DNA from: Corynebacterium stationis
Lineage (GTDB): Bacteria > Actinomycetota > Actinomycetes > Mycobacteriales > Mycobacteriaceae
Assembly: GCF_001941345.1 (NCBI RefSeq)
Contig: NZ_CP009251.1
Coordinates: 868,001-932,000 of the forward strand
Direction of reading: 5' to 3'
Length of the DNA: 64,000 nucleotides
In this document: positions 18,796 to 30,994 of the stretch, in pieces
Layout of the letters: each line of letters starts with the position of its first letter
Numbering within the stretch: the stretch's first letter is position 1
Notes under the pieces: generated by a model
What the model saw: the letters and a program-made list of their open reading frames with translations, nothing else
Databases searched by the model: none
What the model was told of the DNA's origin: nothing
Position numbers and translations under genes: made by a program

Positions 18796-19227
18796 TATCT
18801 GCCTTAGCGCTGCGTGGATAATTCGTTAGTTTCGCGGGTTTCAGGTTGTCTAGGAATGATGGATAGGGGATTCGGTAACTTTCATTCCGAAATGCGAAAC
18901 GAATTAGCGAATTTCAAATTATTGGTGGCCATTGAATCTAATGAGGAAAGTCATCGATGTGGTGTTGAGAATGGTACTTGGGGAACACCAAGGGCTCGGT
19001 TGTTAAAGCGATAGCCGATTAAGCATAGAACGGCCAGTTTGGATAGAAAACGTTGAGAGTACTTTTGAATAAGTACTAGCTATCGGGGGTTTAGCATACT
19101 AATCGAATCATGTAAGTAACGTTGCAGTTGTGCTGGTGTGAATGTAGACGCTTATGTGTAATGGACGAGTTTCTTATTTGTTGCCTTTGGCTGGAAATAT
19201 GAGAAATGTACGGTAAAGTGTTTTCTT
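18796..19227. other. Intergenic region
   Basis: About 430 AT-rich bases with no supported gene. Just before the next start there is a TAAAGT hexamer eight bases upstream of the ATG at 19228, a possible -10 for a leaderless or short-leader transcript. Confidence 0.35.
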
Positions 19228-20139
19228 ATGCTATTCAGCTTCAGGTTAGAAACCGAGCCGTTAGATTCGTTCAAACGGGTCCATCTTCATGACGGGGATC
19301 GCTCTTTTAAGTTCGTTATGGGCAAGGGCGAGTCCGAGCATATCTATACGAATATTCCCGTAGATAGTTTTCCAACTGTGGAGTATGACGGCCCATCTGC
19401 CTTTACGGTGCTTGCGGCAAATGATGAAGTTTTCATGACGCCGGAGCAGCGAAAGCTCAACCAAAACTTAGTGACCGAGAGTAATGTAACCTTTAGGATT
19501 TCTACTAGAGGCACCCCGAAGCATGCGGTCGTTTCCTTCCCTGCTTATCGTGGAAATAGAGGGTGGGCGGCTCCCTATGGAGTGTTGCGAGCTGAACGTT
19601 TCGATTTAGATGACACTCTTTACATTTCGTTCCAAGACCCCTATCTGACTGCAGGTTCTTACTTTCTGTCAGACTCGTTCGGGAACGATCCCGTTCCTGC
19701 AGCTGTAGAGGTCATCAATCGAGCACTTAACGATTATTCATTAACTGCTGAGCAAGCGACATTCGTCGGGGCGAGCAAAGGATCCAATATTGCTGCATTG
19801 GTCTCGCAACATTTTGATGGTAATCAACTAATCCTTTGTAATTACTCGATGGATATTCAGTACCGCATCCATCGAACTGGAATGTCTCACCTAGAATCGG
19901 CCCTTGGTTATTTCGGTATCGAGTACCCAGATGCATTCAAAATTTTCGCTCAAGAAAGTTCGCGGAAGGAAACTCACTGGCTCTATTCGGAAGATGATGA
20001 GATTTCCAACCGGGGCAAAGAGCAGTATTCGGCTGAATTCTTAACTACGTACGCCTCAAAAGAACCACATGGCAAAATGTTCTTGACTGAATGGGATAGG
20101 ATTACTGCAATAGTTCGTAATAGGCATTCTGATTTTTAA
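19228..20139 (+). CDS. Alpha/beta-hydrolase-like protein, possibly capsule-locus XcbB/CpsF or Asp2-like
   Basis: Protein of 303 residues, no signal peptide or membrane helix. A nucleophile-elbow-like motif GASKGSNIAALV lies near residue 183, following a strand-helix pattern (AEQATFVGASKG). WAAPYGVLRAERF and DTLYISFQDPYLTAGSYFLSD could form an oxyanion and substrate pocket. Proteins with a GxSKG elbow occur in capsule loci (XcbB/CpsF) and in accessory Sec Asp2, an acetyl-transfer or hydrolase-like protein. That link is my inference. There is no strong ribosome site, and AT-rich composition places it with the glycan locus. Confidence 0.6.
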   Translation: MLFSFRLETEPLDSFKRVHLHDGDRSFKFVMGKGESEHIYTNIPVDSFPTVEYDGPSAFTVLAANDEVFMTPEQRKLNQNLVTESNVTFRISTRGTPKHAVVSFPAYRGNRGWAAPYGVLRAERFDLDDTLYISFQDPYLTAGSYFLSDSFGNDPVPAAVEVINRALNDYSLTAEQATFVGASKGSNIAALVSQHFDGNQLILCNYSMDIQYRIHRTGMSHLESALGYFGIEYPDAFKIFAQESSRKETHWLYSEDDEISNRGKEQYSAEFLTTYASKEPHGKMFLTEWDRITAIVRNRHSDF

Positions 20140-20549
20140 TGGTCTCTAAGAGCAGCCGAGGTAATCTGAGACTTCCTTGGTGGAATTCGCTAGCATTGGC
20201 GTCTAAAGTCGAGCAGAAGGTAATCAGTCTCTGGGTGATATGTAACCAGTGCTACTAGACTCATTCTCGAGGGGGATTCCTCCTTGGCGTGAGTGAAGCT
20301 GACTGATGGAGCGGGGTACGTCGATGCTCTGAGCCTTGGCACAATTCTAATTTCAATAGTCGTGGCACACATATGTGTTACGGGTCGGTTCTGGGACTTA
20401 GTGCCGTGAAGAATCGTCTAGCTTTCTAGGAAATAAGGAATTGTGATGGACTTTTTCTGAAGGGCTTGACTGAATTCTATGGATCTGAGATTCGATTTGG
20501 TTTCTATCGTTGTATTGAAATGATTTGACAGGAATGATAAGCTGAAAGC
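20140..20549. other. Intergenic region upstream of pyrG leader
   Basis: About 410 bases with no supported gene, marking the change from the AT-rich glycan locus to core genes. Promoter elements for pyrG should be in the last ~150 bases, where TTGACT and TTGACA hexamers occur (near 20466 and 20525). A matching -10 was not convincing. Confidence 0.35.
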
Positions 20550-20582
20550 CCGTAGGTCGTTAAGAAAGCGCCTGCGGTTTTT
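20550..20582 (+). terminator. Hairpin plus T-run upstream of pyrG (terminator or attenuator)
   Basis: CCGTAGG (20550-20556) can pair with CCTGCGG (20571-20577), one T-G wobble, and is followed at once by TTTTT. It lies 51 bases before the pyrG ATG and downstream of the nearest + strand gene by over 400 bases. It may therefore end an unseen leader transcript or attenuate pyrG. Confidence 0.45.
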
Positions 20583-20617
20583 CTGATCGTGGGAGCTTTT
20601 GGCGAAGAGACTAGTAG

Positions 20618-22276
<1,659 letters not shown>

Positions 22277-22359
22277 TTGTCGGGCTCAGTGCCCCTCGAG
22301 CTGAGTGACTCGCCGGCTGGATAGTTCTGGCGCGGGTTGGCTCTCGGGCGAGATGATCA

Positions 22360-22400
22360 GATAAAAGGAGCACGCGGTGATACCGCGTGCTCCTTTTATC
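22360..22400. terminator. Bidirectional terminator between pyrG and gltD
   Basis: A perfect 19-bp stem (GATAAAAGGAGCACGCGGT at 22360-22378 and its complement at 22382-22400) with a three-base loop. A-rich and T-rich ends let it act as an intrinsic terminator on both strands, for pyrG (+) and glnA-gltBD (-). Confidence 0.92.
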
Positions 22401-22440
22401 GTGTGTTTTGGTTGAGTGAGGGTGACTGGGTTCGGGGTGG

Positions 22441-23982
22441 TTAGACGCTCAGCGGGGCAGAGCGTGGGGTAACTGGGATTGGTAGTGCGGATTCGCCCAT
22501 GAGGTCGCGGTCACAGGCAGCGGCGGCGGCGCGGCCTTCGGCGATGGCCCAGACGATAAGGGATTGGCCGCGGCCGTTGTCGCCGGTGATGTAGACCGGT
22601 GGTTTGAAGCCAGGGAACAGTGGTTTGGTTTCGGCGCGGTATTCGGTGTCGCGCACCATGCGGCCGCGTTGGTCGAAGGAGACGCCGAGTTCGTGGATGA
22701 GCCCGCCGCGTTCAGCGCCTTGGAAGCCTAAGGCGATGAGTACTAGGTCGGCGTCGAGTTCGAAGTCGGTGTCTTTTATCGGTTGGCGCCGGCCGTTGAC
22801 TACTTCCACCTCGTTGCCGCGCAGTGAGGTGACGTGGCCTTCTGCGCCGTGGAAGGAGACGGTGTTGACGGAGTAGGTGCGGTTGCCCAAGGTGGTGCCT
22901 TTTTCGCGGGTGGCAAGGCCAAGCGCGGCGATTTCATCGGCGGATTCGTCGCCGGTGATGGTGTATTCGCCCTCCTCATGTGCGGTGGCCACGCGGTATT
23001 GCAGTGGGTACATCGGCCATGGGGTAGAAGCGGCGCGGTTTTTCGGGGCGCGGGGGCGGATATCGAATTGGGTGACACTGGCTGCACCTTGACGCAGGGC
23101 GGTGCCGAAGCAGTCGGTGCCGGTATCGCCGCCGCCGATAATGACAACTTTCTTGCCCCTGGCAGAGATAGCGGAGTCGGGATAGTCGCCCTCATTGACG
23201 CGGTTTTGCCAGGTCAGATATTCCATCGCAGGGTAGATGCCGTCAAGCTCACGGCCGTCGACGGGAAGTTCGCGGGCGACGGGCGTGCCGGTGGCTAAGA
23301 TGACGGCATCAAACGCGTTGAGGTCAGCAGCGGTAGGAGAGACGCCGGTGCGGAACTCAGTGCCCTCAGCGCGCATTTGTTCCAGGCGACGGTCGATCCA
23401 CTGCTTTTCCATTTTGTATTCCGGCACGCCGTAGCGCATAAGCCCGCCGAGGCGGTCATCGCGTTCATAGACGGTGACGGTGTGGCCGGCGCGGGTGAGT
23501 TGCTGTGCGGCGGCAAGACCGGCGGGGCCGGAGCCGACGACAGCCACGCGCATGCCGGTATCCAGGCTTGGTTTGATTGGTGTGGTCCAGCCTTCGGCAA
23601 AGGCGCGTTCCACGATGGCAAGTTCCACGTCTTTAATTGCCACGGCGTCATCGTTGATGCCTAGTACACAGGCGCCTTCGCACGGGGCGGGGCACAGGCG
23701 GCCGGTAAATTCGGGGAAGTTGTTCGTGGCGTGCAGGCGGTCATAGGCTTCGCGCCAGCGGTTCTGGCGCACCAGGTCATTCCACTCGGGGATGATATTG
23801 CCCAAAGGACAGCCCTCATGACAGAACGGGACTCCGCAGTCCATGCAGCGGGTGGCTTGCTGTTCAATCTGGCCAGCGGGGGCCTTTTCGTAGACCTCAC
23901 GGTAATCCATCAAGCGCAGGGGGACCGGACGGTGCGCAGGGGTTGCGCGGTTAAACTTTTGAAATCCGTGTGGATCAGCCAT
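22441..23982 (-). CDS. gltD: Glutamate synthase (NADPH) small subunit
   Basis: Protein of 513 residues. It passes electrons from NADPH through FAD and iron-sulphur clusters to the GltB subunit. Cysteines for the N-terminal clusters are in RCMDCGVPFCHEGCPLGN and CPAPCEGAC. An FAD-binding motif lies at VAVVGSGPAGLAAAQQL, an NADPH-binding one at VVIIGGGDTGTDCFG, and GFKPPVYITGDNGRGQSLIVWAI closes the FAD site. The ATG overlaps the gltB stop by one base (TAATG), so translation is coupled. The length is typical and the gene looks intact even though gltB is not. Confidence 0.95.
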   Translation of the reverse strand: MADPHGFQKFNRATPAHRPVPLRLMDYREVYEKAPAGQIEQQATRCMDCGVPFCHEGCPLGNIIPEWNDLVRQNRWREAYDRLHATNNFPEFTGRLCPAPCEGACVLGINDDAVAIKDVELAIVERAFAEGWTTPIKPSLDTGMRVAVVGSGPAGLAAAQQLTRAGHTVTVYERDDRLGGLMRYGVPEYKMEKQWIDRRLEQMRAEGTEFRTGVSPTAADLNAFDAVILATGTPVARELPVDGRELDGIYPAMEYLTWQNRVNEGDYPDSAISARGKKVVIIGGGDTGTDCFGTALRQGAASVTQFDIRPRAPKNRAASTPWPMYPLQYRVATAHEEGEYTITGDESADEIAALGLATREKGTTLGNRTYSVNTVSFHGAEGHVTSLRGNEVEVVNGRRQPIKDTDFELDADLVLIALGFQGAERGGLIHELGVSFDQRGRMVRDTEYRAETKPLFPGFKPPVYITGDNGRGQSLIVWAIAEGRAAAAACDRDLMGESALPIPVTPRSAPLSV

Positions 23983-26900
23983 TACTTCACAGCCTCCATA
24001 ATTGCGTTATTAATATCGCGGCCTTCGCGCTCAGCTGTGGCCATGATGTTTAAAACCTTGCGGTACGGGGTCGGTACTACCTTCAAGAAATCTTGCGGGG
24101 TCGCAGAAATCGTCGAGCCGGTATAGGTGATGTGCTTGGCCAGGGTCTCTGCCAGGAAAGCCTGGTCAGCTGGCGTAAGTTCTTCCACTGCTTTGGCGAC
24201 GTCTTTGTTGAGACGTGCAAGTACTTCCGGTGCGCGCAGGATAAATGCGGTGCCGCCGGTAAAGCCGGCGCCGAAGTTCTCACCAATCTCCCCGGCGATA
24301 ATCACGGTGCCGCCGGTCATGTACTCACAGCCGTGGTTGCCAATACCCTCGACCACCGCGGTGGCGCCGGAGTTGCGCACGCAGAAACGCTCGCCCACTG
24401 CACCCCGGATATAGAGCTCACCGCTGGTAGCACCGTAAGCGGTGACATTGCCGGCGATGATATCCGGGTTGTGCTTTAACTGCCGTGGGCTCGATTCAGC
24501 CGGGCGGACAATGATCCGCCCGCCGGAGAGGCCCTTGCCCACAAAGTCATTGGCGTCGCCTTCCAGGTTTAGCGTCAAACCCGTGGGGATAAAAGCGCCA
24601 AAGGAGTTGCCAGCAGAACCTTTTAGGTGCACGTTGATGGTATCGGCAGGAAGTCCCTTCGCACCGGCAGCGCGGGTGATGCGTGAGCCCACCATGGTGC
24701 CCACCGAGCGGTCGCGGTTGGAGACTGCATAGTGCAGATCGATAGTGGGCTTTTTGCCTGCTGCCATCCAGTCGGGAGCGTTGGCCGAGGACTTGGCCGC
24801 GGCGGCATCGATAGTCAACTGCGCATCGGCGATGATCTGATTATCCAGTGCCTGGTCCAGGAAGTGGTTCTGCTCCTTGGTTTGGCGCAGATTCTGGTTG
24901 CGGAAATATGGTGATTCCACACGTTGGAAAATGGGGGAGAGGTCGAGTTTGTCAGCGCGCTCCTTTACTTCATTCTGGGTAGAAGTTTCCTTTTTCGCTT
25001 CCGGTGTGCTGCTGGCGGCAGCACGCTGGCGAAGGACGTGGGCTTGGCCGATGGCTTCATCAATCGAGCGGAAGCCGAGCTGGGCTAAGTATTCGCGGAC
25101 TTCTTCGGCGATGAAGGTAAAGAAGTTGACCACGTGTTCGGCACGGCCGGTGAACTTCTTGCGCAGGTCTGGGTTTTGGGTGGCGATGCCGACGGGGCAG
25201 GTATCGAGGTGGCATACGCGCATCATGATGCAGCCTTCGACCACCAAGGGAGCGGTGGCAAAGCCGATTCCTCAGCGCCGAGGAGTGCGGCGATGATGAC
25301 GTCGCGGCCGGTTTTTAACTGGCCATCGCACTGCACGCGGATGCGATCGCGCAAACCGTTGAGCAGCAGGGTTTGCTGGGTTTCCGCCAGGCCCAGCTCC
25401 CACGGCCCGCCGGCGTGTTTGAGTGAGGTCAATGGTGATGCGCCCGTACCGCCGTCATGGCCGGAGACCAGCACGACATCGGCATGCGCTTTGGAGACAC
25501 CGGCTGCCACAGCCCCGATGCCTTGTTCAGCCACGAGTTTGACGTGGATCCGGGCATCTGGATTCGCGCATTTGAGATCGTGGATGAGCTGCGCGAGGTC
25601 CTCAATGGAGTAGATGTCATGGTGCGGTGGTGGGGAAATCAGCCCCACCCCCGGGGTGGTAATACGCACTTTGGCAATCCACGGATAGACCTTATTGGGT
25701 GGCAGTTGGCCGCCCTCACCGGGCTTGGCGCCCTGGGCCATCTTGATTTGAATATCGGTGCAGTTATTAAGGTAGTGGCTGGTCACACCAAAGCGCCCGG
25801 AGGCCACCTGCTTGATAGCAGAGCGTCGTGAATCGCCGTTGGGTTCAACCTCAAAGCGCTTGGGGTCCTCACCGCCCTCGCCGGAATTGGACATGCCGTG
25901 CAGGCGGTTCATGGCGATAGCCAGGGTTTCATGCGCCTCGGCAGAAATAGAACCGTAGCTCATGGCACCGGTGCTAAAGCGCTTGACGATGTCAGCCACC
26001 GGCTCCACCTCATCCACCGCAATCGGCGCGCGGTCCGGGGCAAATTCAAATAAGCCGCGGATAGTGGCCAGGCGCTGAGATTGGTCATTGACTGCGCGGG
26101 TGTAGTCTTTGAAAATTTCATACTGACCCGTGCACGTTGCATGTTGCAGTTTGAAGATGGTCTCTGGATTGAACAGGTGGAATTCGCCTTCGCGGCGCCA
26201 CTTGTATTCCCCGCCCAATTCCAGGTCGCGGTGCGCGTTTTCCTCTGGTCGTGGCAAAAACGCGCTGCGGTGACGGGCCTCGACGTCGGCGGCGAGGTCT
26301 TCTAAGTCCGCGCCGGAAATAGGGGAGTTGATGCCGCCAAAGTAGTTATCCAGCAAGTCTTGGTGAAGGCCGGTGACATCGGCAAACTGTGCGCCGCGGT
26401 AAGAAGATACGGCAGCGATACCCATCTTGGACATCACTTTGAGCACGCCCGTGGTAGCGGCGGTGACGTAATTGGAACACGCCTCATCCAGGCTGAGCTC
26501 GCCGAGCTGGCCGGCTAACCGAAGTTCATCGATAGTCTCAAATGCCATATATGGGTTAATCGCATCGGCGCCAAAGGAAATGAGCATGGCCAGGTGGTGG
26601 ACCTCGCGGGCATCGCCGGATTCAATAATCAGCGAAGCCCTAGTGCGCGTGCGCTCAGCCACCATGTGCTGGTGCACAGCGGAAGTCAGCAGCAGGGAAG
26701 GAATCGGTGCAAAGCGCTCATCGGAATCGCGGTCTGAGAGCACAATGAGGCTCTTGCCTTCGGCGATGGCCTCGTCGACTTCGCGCAAAACCTTATCGAT
26801 GGCTTCGCGCAGACCCTTGCCGTGGTGCGCTACCGGATAGAGTCCATGAATCTTCGCACAACCGAAAGGCTCGGCTTCACCGTTGTCGTTGGCGTGGACC

Positions 26901-28627
26901 AAGGTGGTGAACTCGTGGTTATCAATGACCGGGCCATCTAAATGAATACGGCGTGCGGCCTGCGCATCCGGGTTGAGCACATCCGATTGCGCGCCCAGCA
27001 GGGTGAACATGGAGGTAATATTCTTTTCCCGAATCGAATCCAGCGGCGGGTTGGTTACCTGCGCAAAGCGCTGCGAGAAGAAATCAAAGAGCATGCGCGA
27101 ACGCGAGGATAGCGCGGCAATCGGGGTATCAGAGCCCATGGAGCCCAGTCCCTCCGCGCCGGTTTGCGCCATGGGTTTGATAATGAGCTCCACGTCTTCT
27201 TCGGTGATGCCAAAGACACGCTGGCGCAACACTACGCGGTCATGAGGCATGTACTCATAGCGGGTTTGCGGCAGCTTTTCCACCGGCACGAAGTTCTCAC
27301 GGATCCACTCGCCATAAGGCTCGGCGGTAGCTAGCGTGTGTTTGATTTCGGCGTCATCAATAATGCGCCCGGCATTGGTGTCTACCAAAAACATCCGGCC
27401 GGGCTGCACGCGGGTGCGTTTGACCACATGCTTTGGGTCGATATCTAACACGCCGGCTTCCGATGCCATGACCACCAGGCCATCATCCGTAATCCAAATG
27501 CGTCCCGGGCGCAGGCCATTGCGGTCCAACGTTGCGCCCACCAGGGTGCCATCGGTAAATGCAATCGCCGCCGGGCCATCCCACGGTTCCATCAAACAAG
27601 AATGGTATTCGTAGAAGTCACGCAGTTGCTTATCGATGTTTCCCGCATGCTCCCACGCCTGCGGCACCATCATCATCACCGCATGGGGGAGCGTGCGGCC
27701 ACTAAAGTGGAGAAGCTCTAAGGCTTCATCGAAAAGCGCTGTGTCAGAACCTGAAGGCGCACAAATCGGCAATACCCGATCGAGTGAACCAAGCTCCTTA
27801 GAGCGCATGAGCGCCTCACGCGCCCGCATCCAATTTTCATTGCCCTTGACCGTATTGATCTCACCGTTGTGCGCGACCATACGAAACGGGTGCGCTAGTG
27901 GCCACGACGGGAAAGTGTTAGTGGAAAAGCGCGAGTGCACCAGCACAATAGCTGACTCCATACGCGGATCGCGCAAGTCTTGGTAGAACCCGGCCAACTG
28001 CGGGGTGGTGAGCATGCCCTTGTAGACGATGGTCCGTGCCGACAGCGACGGGAAGTAGATAGTATCTTCACCGTTTCTAGTACCCAGCTCGCGCTCGCAG
28101 CGCTTGCGGATGAAAAACATGACCCGGTCCAGCGCGATGCCTTCGAGCAGCTGTCCGTCGCGTTCAGCCGTGATGAAAATCTGCTCGAAATGCGGCATGG
28201 CCTCATAAGCCATGGTGCCCAGCTCTGAAGGGTCCGTCGGCACCGTGCGCCAGCCTAAGACCTTCGCACCTTCTTCGGCAGCGATGGCCTCAATCTCATG
28301 CTTGGCATCCAACATCGCCATGCGCCCGCGCGGCAAGAAGGCAATGCCTGTGGCATAAGCCTGCGCGCCGGGCAGTGTGATGCCTTCTTCGGCCGCTACC
28401 GCCTGGCAAAAAGCGTGTGGGACCTGCATGAGGATGCCGGCGCCATCGCCCGTATTAGCCTCTGCACCTGCCGCGCCGCGGTGCTCCAGATTGACCAGAG
28501 CCTGGATGCCCTTGTCCACGATGTCGCGGGAAGCGCGTCCATGTATATCCGCGATGAATGCGACACCACAGGAATCCTTTTCAAATTCCGGGTTGTAGAG
28601 CCCTTGCGGGCCTGGAATCAAGGTCAT
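23982..28627 (-). pseudogene. gltB: Glutamate synthase large subunit, broken by a one-base deletion
   Basis: The amidotransferase/synthase subunit of GOGAT, read here in two frames: 28627 down to about 25267 and then to 23982. Restoring one base gives about 1548 codons, close to the family's ~1510. The Cys nucleophile is at residue ~18 (KDSCGVAF); the FMN and 3Fe-4S region is around CHLDTCPVG. The first frame reads GAEE then SALPPL and stops at 25223, while the other frame resumes at [16 protein letters not shown]. Conserved sequence there is [14 protein letters not shown], so one A is missing (plus strand ...CCGATTCC... at 25264-25271 instead of ...CCGAATTCC...). A strong AAAGGAGGT site precedes the start. 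This is a sequencing error or a true null; the C-terminal glxB domain remains open. Confidence 0.9.
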
Positions 28628-28645
28628 GGGGATAACCTCCTTTAC

Positions 28646-30082
28646 TTAGCAATCGAAGTAGAGTTCAAATTCCTGCGGGGTTGGGCGCAGACGTACCGGC
28701 GCGATCTCGTTATCGTGCTTGTACTGGATATAGGTGCTGATGAGGTCTTCAGTAAACACATCGCCCTCGGTGAGGAAGTCGTGGTCCGCCTCGAGTGCCT
28801 TTAGCGCTGACTCCAGTGAGGTCGGTGCCTGTGGAATCGATGCCTGCTCTGCCGGTGGCAGCTCATACAGATCCTTATCCACTGGCGCATGCGGCTCGAT
28901 GCGGTTTTTGATTCCGTCTAGACCCGCCATCATCATCGTGGCGAAACCGAAGTAGGGGTTTCCTGATGGATCCGGCGCGCGGAATTCGATGCGCTTTGCC
29001 TTCGGATTCGAGCCCGTAATCGGGATACGAATCGCCGCCGAGCGGTTGCGCTGGGAGTACACCAGGTTAATCGGCGCCTCAAAGCCTGGGACCAGGCGGT
29101 GATACGAGTTCAGCGTCGGGTTCGTAAACGCCAGCACTGCCGGTGCATGGTGCAAGATGCCGCCGATGTAATAGCGCGCGATATCGGACAGGCCGCCGTA
29201 GCCGGCCTCATCGTAGAAGAGCGGCGAGCCGTCCTTCCACAGCGACTGGTGCGCGTGCATACCGGAGCCATTATCGCCGGCCAGCGGCTTGGGCATAAAC
29301 GTTGCTGTCTTGCCATTCTTCACAGCGGTGTTCTTGACGATGTACTTGAACGACTGAATATCATCCGCCGCATGCAACAACGTATTGAAGCGGTAGTTGA
29401 TCTCCTGCTGTCCACCGCTGCCGACCTCGTGGTGGTAGCGCTCAACCGCGAAACCTGCATCCTGCAAGTTAGTGACCATCTCATCGCGGACATCTACCGT
29501 CTGGTCATAAGGCGCGGTGGGGAAGTAGCCACCCTTCACGCGCACCTTCGATCCCAGGTTCGGCGTACCATCCAGGTTCGTCGCCTTGCCGCGGTTCCAC
29601 CAGCCTTCATTCGAGTCCACCTCATAGAAACCCGTATTAGTCTCGGTGGCATAGCGCACCGAATCAAACAGGTAGAACTCTGCCTCCGCGCCGAAGTTAC
29701 AGGTATCTGCAATACCGGTAGACACCAAGTACTCTTCCGCTTTGCGCGCCACATTGCGCGGATCACGCGCATACGGCTCCAAAGTCAGCGGATCATGCAC
29801 GAAGAACTTCATGTTCAACGTCTTTTCAATACGGAATGGATCCAAGGTTGCCGTTGCAGGATCCGGCAACAGCGTCATGTCTGACTCGTCGATGGAAGTG
29901 AAACCACGCACTGAGGAGCCATCGAAAGCCAAGCCCTGCTCGGCTGCATCTTCATCAAATTCTTTTGCCGGGATGGTGAAGTGGTGTTCCGTGCCAGGCA
30001 CGTCAGTAAAGCGCACATCCACGAAACGGATGCCCTCTTCCTTGATGTAGGTGACTACGTCCGAAACAGTTTCGAAGGCCAT
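28646..30082 (-). CDS. glnA: Glutamine synthetase type I
   Basis: Protein of 478 residues. It makes glutamine from glutamate, ammonia and ATP as a cytoplasmic dodecamer. The start [10 protein letters not shown] is chosen over MTYEEHP eight codons upstream because GAGGAG lies seven bases before it. Visible are [10 protein letters not shown] (Asp50' loop), AEAEFYLFD, the active-site block [18 protein letters not shown] with the Asn that binds glutamate, and [25 protein letters not shown] contains the tyrosine that is adenylylated by GlnE in GS I-beta enzymes. Start of the glnA-gltB-gltD operon, 18 bases before gltB, with AmtR-like operators upstream. Confidence 0.96.
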   Translation of the reverse strand: MAFETVSDVVTYIKEEGIRFVDVRFTDVPGTEHHFTIPAKEFDEDAAEQGLAFDGSSVRGFTSIDESDMTLLPDPATATLDPFRIEKTLNMKFFVHDPLTLEPYARDPRNVARKAEEYLVSTGIADTCNFGAEAEFYLFDSVRYATETNTGFYEVDSNEGWWNRGKATNLDGTPNLGSKVRVKGGYFPTAPYDQTVDVRDEMVTNLQDAGFAVERYHHEVGSGGQQEINYRFNTLLHAADDIQSFKYIVKNTAVKNGKTATFMPKPLAGDNGSGMHAHQSLWKDGSPLFYDEAGYGGLSDIARYYIGGILHHAPAVLAFTNPTLNSYHRLVPGFEAPINLVYSQRNRSAAIRIPITGSNPKAKRIEFRAPDPSGNPYFGFATMMMAGLDGIKNRIEPHAPVDKDLYELPPAEQASIPQAPTSLESALKALEADHDFLTEGDVFTEDLISTYIQYKHDNEIAPVRLRPTPQEFELYFDC

Positions 30083-30153
30083 GGGATGCTCCTCATAGGT
30101 CAATAGATATGCAAGTTCTCCTGCTTCAGGCAGGGCTGCCCAAATCGGAATAT

Positions 30154-30197
30154 CTATAAACTAACAGATAACTTTCCATATTCCTATCGATCTATAG
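30154..30197 (-). promoter_or_regulatory. Two AmtR-type operator boxes upstream of glnA
   Basis: 30184-30197 reads CTAT-CGATCT-ATAG, an exact match to the AmtR consensus CTAT-N6-ATAG known from Corynebacterium glutamicum. 30154-30167 reads CTAT-AAACTA-ACAG followed by ATAA, one mismatch. The boxes start 30 bp apart, near three helical turns. They lie 70-115 bases before glnA, so nitrogen-starvation control of glnA-gltBD by AmtR is expected. Confidence 0.75.
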
Positions 30198-30482
30198 GTA
30201 GAAAATGCGCCCGAGCATGTCATCGGGGTTATTTTCCGATTTTCCGGTCATTAATTCCCGCGATTCTCGCCGTGGCTGTGACGTGCTGAAACTGCCTATA
30301 GTGCTATACGCATTGTTGTTTGTGAAAGGGTGGATATCACAAGTTGTGGTGTTAGTCACGTTGTGGGCACCATCGGCATTTATGGATGGCGCTGGAGTCT
30401 AATGAATGGCTTAGCCAAATCTTGTACGATTCGAGGACTTACGGAAATTGTGAAAAGCCGAGGCGGAAAGGAAGTAAATCAG

Positions 30483-30731
30483 GTGAAGACTTTTGTAATT
30501 AACTATCGTCGCACCACTGGTGAGGTTGAATGCACCGAGTTTGCCGACTTTACTGAAGCCTTGGAGCTCCGGCATAAATTGGAAAGCGAAATCAGCGAAT
30601 CCGATGTTGAGATAGTTTCATTAACCTCAGAATCACTTGAAATACTCAAGCAAACGCACCGCAGGTATTTCCTGAACGAAATCTTGCTAGGCTTGTCAGA
30701 TGTTCGGGGCGGTGACTTGAGTTCCCCGTAG
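30483..30731 (+). CDS. Small unrecognised protein
   Basis: An 82-residue frame starting GTG-AAG (MKTFVINYRRTTGEVE) eight bases after an AAAGGAAG ribosome site. The same frame is open upstream to 30330, but those codons read poorly and lack a ribosome site. The product is acidic and mixed alpha/beta (FADFTEALELRHKLESEI), no membrane segment, unrecognised. It lies at the left edge of the accessory pocket, divergent from glnA. Confidence 0.5.
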   Translation: MKTFVINYRRTTGEVECTEFADFTEALELRHKLESEISESDVEIVSLTSESLEILKQTHRRYFLNEILLGLSDVRGGDLSSP

Positions 30732-30799
30732 TGATGATGCCAGCCTGATAACTCGGGGATTCCCCCCCTCGATTTGCTCCCGCAATTGTCTGGGGAGGA

Positions 30800-30922
30800 G
30801 TGCCCCTCATAGGTGTTCTTGCTGGTGGTGGGTCGATCCTGTTTGCTATGCAGACTTCACACGCAGAAAAGCAGAAGCTGATTAACGCGTGCTACGATGG
30901 CGGCCGAAATCCTTGGTGTTAG
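30800..30922 (+). CDS. Possible 40-residue membrane peptide or gene remnant
   Basis: From the GTG at 30800 a short frame reads MPLIGVLAGGGSILFAMQ, then a polar tail ending NPWC. This is one candidate membrane helix with a cytoplasmic tail. The frame is open leftwards without a start to a stop near 30752, and GGGGAGGA touches the GTG too closely to be an ideal ribosome site. It could be the 3' remnant of a longer gene. Confidence 0.3.
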   Translation: MPLIGVLAGGGSILFAMQTSHAEKQKLINACYDGGRNPWC

Positions 30923-30994
30923 ATAGCTGCGCCTCTGCCGGCGTTGCACCACTGACTCTGGGGCAGCGAAGAAAGCAGGAGGTTGCCGGTTCAA

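Noticed and set aside
25223..25275. Programmed frameshift in gltB
   Set aside because: No slippery heptamer or downstream structure is evident, and gltB in relatives is one continuous frame; a single missing base explains it.
29099..29884. 261-codon + strand frame
   Set aside because: It lies antisense inside glnA and arises from codon bias of the real gene.
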